Shown here piece after piece: positions 6,096-8,986 of a DNA stretch of 8,986 bases (positions are counted from its first letter, which is position 1; every line of letters starts with the position of its first letter). Source of the DNA: Candidatus Dojkabacteria bacterium (GTDB lineage Bacteria; Patescibacteriota; Dojkabacteria; SC72; JAHDCA01); assembly GCA_020630115.1 (NCBI GenBank), contig JAHDCA010000013.1, positions 7,989 through 16,974 on the forward strand, read 5' to 3'. A program made the translations under genes and the position numbers. The notes under the pieces were generated by a model. That model had not been told where the DNA came from, ran no database searches, and saw only the letters and a program-made list of their open reading frames with translations.

Positions 6096-6104
6096 TAAAA
6101 CCTA

Positions 6105-6158
6105 ATGAATACATCAAGAATCCCACTACTATTCTTCGAAATGCCCCTTGGGCTTTAA
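6105..6158 (+). CDS. Possible 17-codon leader ORF upstream of metG
   Basis: An ATG at 6105 opens a frame of 17 codons (MNTSRIPLLFFEMPLGL) ending in TAA at 6156-6158. The ATG lies 9 bases after a TATAAT, the same arrangement as several full-size genes in this window, and the ORF ends 51 bases before metG. The peptide matches nothing I know. Only one internal Met codon is present, so it is not an obvious methionine-sensing leader peptide. A frame of this size can occur by chance. Confidence 0.22.
   Translation: MNTSRIPLLFFEMPLGL
6116..6153 (+). promoter_or_regulatory. Two tandem small hairpins in the metG leader
   Basis: AAGAAT (6116-6121) can pair with ATTCTT (6131-6136) around a 9-base loop. 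GCCC (6143-6146) can pair with GGGC (6150-6153) around a 3-base loop, followed by TTTAAC. The second could be a weak attenuator or pause hairpin, since the T-run is short. No T-box or SAM-riboswitch signature is recognisable. Confidence 0.25.
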
Positions 6159-6209
6159 CAACGATTATCAAAATTAGTACTTAATTAAAATTTCACAATT
6201 CCAACAATC

Positions 6210-7874
6210 ATGAGTAAACAAAAAATTTTCATAGCAGTATCTTGGCCATATGCAAATGGCGAGCTTCACCTAGGGCATTTTGCCGGTCAATACGTGGTTT
6301 CGGACGTTTTTTCAAGATTTCACAGATCACTAGGTAGCGATGTATTAATGGTCTCCGGAAGCGACTTCCATGGCGCTCCAGTTATGACAAAAGCTGAGAA
6401 AGCTGGTTTAAGTTACGAAGAATATGCAAACAAATCACACCAATCCAACCTAGATCTATACGAGAGAATGGGACTACAGTACGACTGTTTTACCAACACT
6501 GGAACTGATAATCACAAAGAGATAAGCCAAACACTCTTTAGAACTTGGCTTGATTTTGGATTCCTAATCGAAAAGGAAACTGAACAGTACTTTGATCCTA
6601 AAGCAAATAGATACTTACCAGATCGATTTGTAAAAGGCACATGCCCCAACTGTAGCAATGAAAATGCAAGAGGTGACGAATGCCCTGAATGCGGCAAGTT
6701 CTTAGAACCTGAGGATCTCCTAGAGCCTTACAGCACACTTAGTGATGCCACCCCGATACTCAAAAAAACAAAACACTTCTACATCGACCTTGCAAAACTT
6801 CAACCTGAACTTGAAAAATGGTTCGAGAATGACAAAGACCACTGGCGCAAGTGGGTTAGGGAGATCACAAAAGGTTGGTTCAAAGTAGGTTTACAAGCAA
6901 GACCAATAACTAGAGACTTAAGCCATGGGATCCCACTACCTATAGAAGGCTGGAATGATAAAGTGCTTTACGTATGGGTCGAAGCTCTAATCGGTTACCT
7001 ATCTGCATCAATTGAATGGGCAGAAGGTACTGGCAAACCAAGCTCCTGGGAGTTTTTCTGGAAAGATAGCCAAGCAAAACACTACTACTTCATAGCTGGG
7101 GGTAATGTACCATTCCACACGTACCTATGGCCAGCGGAACTTATGATATTCAACAAGAAATACGAGTCTGAAGAATTATTTGATAAATACAAGCTACCAG
7201 GTGAAACAATTCAAAAACCACTAAACCTCGCCTGGGATGTACCAGCTAACAACATGCTACTTCAAAATGGTAAGAAGATGAGTAAAGGTGATGGTGTCGG
7301 TGTCTTAATGGGGGAGTTAATTGATATCTATGGAGCCGATACTTTAAGATACTTCTTAACCAAGTTCGCACCAGAAAGTTCCGATCGTGAATACTCAAAC
7401 CAAGATATCATCGATTCCAATAATAATGACCTAGTAGGTGTATTTGGAAATTTCGTAAATCGAACACTTGTTTTCACCAAGAAACAGCTTGATGGAAAAG
7501 TTCCAGATGGAACAATTGATAATGATGTTCAAGAAGTAATTGACAAGGTACTAAAGAACACACAAGAAGCTTTATCTGACTGCAAGTTCGTTCGAGCAAT
7601 AGAAGAGATATTAGAGTTTGGCTACTTTGCTAACAAGTACTTTAATGATAAAGAGCCTTGGAAAGCAGAAGACGAATCAAAGTCGAACACCTTATACAAC
7701 TGCTTCCAGATAATCTCCGTTATATCTACTGTACTTGCACCAATAACACCATTCGCAACTAAAAAGCTTGATGTATGGATAGGTAAACAGTCTTTAGAGT
7801 GGAGTTACGAGGTAATCGAACCAGGTAGAGTTATTGGTGATTTTGAACTTATGTTTGAGAAACTCGAGGAATAA
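6210..7874 (+). CDS. metG: Methionyl-tRNA synthetase
   Basis: 554 residues. It charges tRNA-Met with methionine in the cytoplasm. Class I landmarks: SWPYANGELHLGH (11-23, HIGH motif as HLGH), SGSDFHGAPV (49-58), the connecting insert with a zinc knuckle C145-x2-C148-x9-C158-x2-C161 (with the usual ARGD between the pairs), YVWVEALIGYLS (254-265, methionine pocket), FIAGGNVPFHTYLWPAEL (294-311) and GKKMSKGDGVGV (354-365, KMSKS loop). A helical anticodon-binding domain follows (about 400-530). The last residue of KMSKS is Gly (KMSKG). There is no C-terminal EMAP/Trbp111-like tRNA-binding extension. The wording of the zinc region (CPNC...ARGDEC...L.P.DLL.P.S) and the NNNDLVGVFGNFVNR stretch resemble the archaeal/eukaryotic-type branch as I remember it. 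The ATG at 6210 has no Shine-Dalgarno. It is divergent from rsmA and convergent with the channel-like gene. Confidence 0.97.
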   Translation: MSKQKIFIAVSWPYANGELHLGHFAGQYVVSDVFSRFHRSLGSDVLMVSGSDFHGAPVMTKAEKAGLSYEEYANKSHQSNLDLYERMGLQYDCFTNTGTDNHKEISQTLFRTWLDFGFLIEKETEQYFDPKANRYLPDRFVKGTCPNCSNENARGDECPECGKFLEPEDLLEPYSTLSDATPILKKTKHFYIDLAKLQPELEKWFENDKDHWRKWVREITKGWFKVGLQARPITRDLSHGIPLPIEGWNDKVLYVWVEALIGYLSASIEWAEGTGKPSSWEFFWKDSQAKHYYFIAGGNVPFHTYLWPAELMIFNKKYESEELFDKYKLPGETIQKPLNLAWDVPANNMLLQNGKKMSKGDGVGVLMGELIDIYGADTLRYFLTKFAPESSDREYSNQDIIDSNNNDLVGVFGNFVNRTLVFTKKQLDGKVPDGTIDNDVQEVIDKVLKNTQEALSDCKFVRAIEEILEFGYFANKYFNDKEPWKAEDESKSNTLYNCFQIISVISTVLAPITPFATKKLDVWIGKQSLEWSYEVIEPGRVIGDFELMFEKLEE

Positions 7875-7975
7875 AATTTCCTTACTTTAGCTAATAGACA
7901 GTGAGTACATAAGCGATTTAGAGGCATCAACTAGATTCTCCTTGAACTCTAATCAAATATTAGACAACTACCAAG

Positions 7976-8002
7976 AAAAAACCGGGTTCACTAGGAACCC
8001 GG
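7976..8002 (-). terminator. Intrinsic terminator of the channel-like gene
   Basis: On the minus strand an 8-base-pair perfect stem, CCGGGTTC with GAACCCGG (8002-7995 with 7989-7982), closes a 5-base loop and is followed at once by six T (7981-7976). It lies 26 bases after the stop at 8029. In the plus direction the hairpin is followed by CTTAACC rather than a T-run, so it is a poor terminator for metG, although readthrough from metG would also form it. Confidence 0.9.
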
Positions 8003-8028
8003 CTTAACCACTCTCTATTACCTAAAAA

Positions 8029-8928
8029 CTACTTAGTCGACTTATAAATATCTTCTAAGACTTTTTTAGCAACATCTCTTCCACCCAAGCCAAAAGCAAT
8101 CGCAAAAGCTACAGCTCCTGCTGCAAAGATACACATAAATGCTAGATTTACGATATCTGTAGCAAGATTAGCTTCATTCAAAGCCATTGAAAGAGTAATG
8201 AAGATTACCAATACCCTTACGTATCTTGCATAGTTCTCATTCCCAGTAGAAGTCATAACGACTTTCTTAATAACATTTGAGAGGTATAGACCTACAAACA
8301 TAATCACTACACCAGTTCCAACCTGAGTACTATACCTAGTTACTGCTTCAACAGCATCAGTCAAAAACCGAAGGTTTACTATCTCCAAAGCTTGAACCGA
8401 AGTAAGCAAAAGAATATATACAAAAAGGATATTACCCATTATCTTACTTGGTTGCCTATCAGTATCTTTATCAAGCATCAAAACATCATTAACGATATCA
8501 TCAAACCCAATCTTATTGAGCGTTCCAGCTACTAGAGAAATCAACTCTTTACCAATCTTGTACGTAATCCCGAGCATCAAACTTGCAATAATAATTCTCG
8601 GTAAGTATTCAACTATTTGAACAACAAGGTTATTAACAGGCTCTGTTACTATATCTAGCCCTAATGACTCAAAGAAACCAGTAAGGATAAATAGGATACC
8701 AATGTAATAAACAGCCTGACTTAATATCCCTGCGATATCAAGGTTATGCTTATCAAACTCTTCCATCTTAAATAGATTTGCGATCTTCTGATCTAACTCC
8801 ATCCTTCTTAAAGCTTGCTCTAATATCTTCACACCAACTCTTAAAGCAACCCAGCTTACTACAAGTAGTAATACGATTGCTCCATAATCCAAGAGGTATG
8901 GAATCATTGTCTCTATTATCTCTGTCAT
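8029..8928 (-). CDS. Conserved-TM-helix (CmpX / MscS-related) mechanosensitive channel-like protein
   Basis: 299 residues with membrane segments at about 14-34, 65-85, 102-125, 165-185, 203-223, 236-250 and 262-280. Amphipathic and charged linkers (35-60 and 140-162) separate them. The layout repeats: a helix, then a K/R-rich linker, then a pair of helices (the segments ending KIGKELISLVAG, about 125-135, and NVIKKVVM, 218-225). This is the pattern of the 'conserved TM helix' repeat family (PF05552). The C-terminal end, AVAFAIAFGLGGRDVAKKVLE (272-292; key residues A/G-rich 272-283, R284, D285), is that family's hallmark and resembles the pore-lining TM3 of MscS. The cytoplasmic beta-domain of true MscS is absent: the protein ends about 10 residues after this helix. 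Probably an inner-membrane osmotic or ion-conducting protein; gating is unproven. Monocistronic, with its own terminator. Confidence 0.88.
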   Translation of the reverse strand: MTEIIETMIPYLLDYGAIVLLLVVSWVALRVGVKILEQALRRMELDQKIANLFKMEEFDKHNLDIAGILSQAVYYIGILFILTGFFESLGLDIVTEPVNNLVVQIVEYLPRIIIASLMLGITYKIGKELISLVAGTLNKIGFDDIVNDVLMLDKDTDRQPSKIMGNILFVYILLLTSVQALEIVNLRFLTDAVEAVTRYSTQVGTGVVIMFVGLYLSNVIKKVVMTSTGNENYARYVRVLVIFITLSMALNEANLATDIVNLAFMCIFAAGAVAFAIAFGLGGRDVAKKVLEDIYKSTK

Positions 8929-8942
8929 AAAATTTTTATTAA

Positions 8943-8966
8943 TTTATATAATTATTTATACAACAA
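8943..8966 (-). promoter_or_regulatory. Possible promoter region of the channel-like gene
   Basis: The stretch before the ATG at 8928 is very AT-rich. It contains TTGTTG (8966-8961), one TATAAA beside it (8960-8955) and another at 8948-8943. No single -35/-10 pair has ideal spacing: TTGTTG to the nearer-to-gene TATAAA is 12 bases, while TAGATT (8983-8978) to 8960-8955 is 17 bases. A promoter is likely here but its exact place is not determined. Confidence 0.3.
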
Positions 8967-8986
8967 ATACCCCGCGAAATCTACGT

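Noticed and set aside
6051..6209. T-box or SAM riboswitch before metG
   Set aside because: No T-box AGGGTGG-type sequence and no SAM-riboswitch-like stems are recognisable; only two short hairpins are visible.
7982..8002. Bidirectional terminator also serving metG
   Set aside because: The plus-strand side of the hairpin is followed by CTTAACC with no T-run, so only the minus-strand direction is well supported.
1..8986. CRISPR arrays, insertion sequences, tRNA or rRNA genes, attachment sites
   Set aside because: No regularly spaced direct repeats, no transposase-like frames, and no cloverleaf or rRNA signature were seen on either strand. The window looks like ordinary core plus envelope genes.

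Overview
The window looks like chromosome from a small-genome bacterium of the Candidate Phyla Radiation (Patescibacteria). This is inferred from gene content and style: AT-rich sequence, tightly packed or overlapping genes, almost no Shine-Dalgarno sequences, several small membrane proteins of types I associate with CPR genomes, and a short RsmA. Stops TAA, TAG and TGA all appear as normal terminators, which argues against the recoded-UGA lineages (Gracilibacteria/Absconditabacteria). The exact phylum cannot be set from this sequence alone.

Layout. Position 1-301 (minus) is the 5' part of a membrane-anchored fibronectin-III-like surface protein cut by the window edge. From 6050 down to 433 six minus-strand genes follow head to tail with gaps of 49 bases or less, or small overlaps: rsmA (16S rRNA dimethyltransferase); a three-helix membrane protein; a polyprenyl-phosphate sugar-1-phosphate transferase homologue (MraY/WecA superfamily); a bacterial-PH-domain membrane protein; a 70-residue two-helix protein; and a 780-residue protein combining a degenerate PP2C-like domain, a membrane helix and an outer beta-propeller-like region. 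At 6051-6209 is a divergent control region. It holds TATAAT boxes in both directions and, on the plus strand, a possible 17-codon leader ORF with two small hairpins ahead of metG (6210-7874). Convergent with metG is a membrane channel-like gene (8929 to 8029, minus), ended by a clear intrinsic terminator at 7976-8002.

How the genes may work together. rsmA and metG are translation housekeeping genes. The five genes downstream of rsmA all encode membrane proteins and look like a cell-envelope or surface module, but no direct functional link between them can be shown.

Most notable points. (1) The MraY/WecA homologue keeps the DD and HLHH motifs but has Ser in place of the third catalytic Asp, and Gly in place of an Asp in the DGxDG loop. 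(2) The 780-residue protein looks like a transmembrane pseudophosphatase with Asp-box-like repeats outside. (3) Several start codons lie only 5-9 bases after a TATAAT-like box with no Shine-Dalgarno, suggesting leaderless transcripts; the transferase gene, whose start lies inside the preceding gene, has a proper GAGGTG site instead. (4) RsmA has SLPY instead of the near-universal NLPY.
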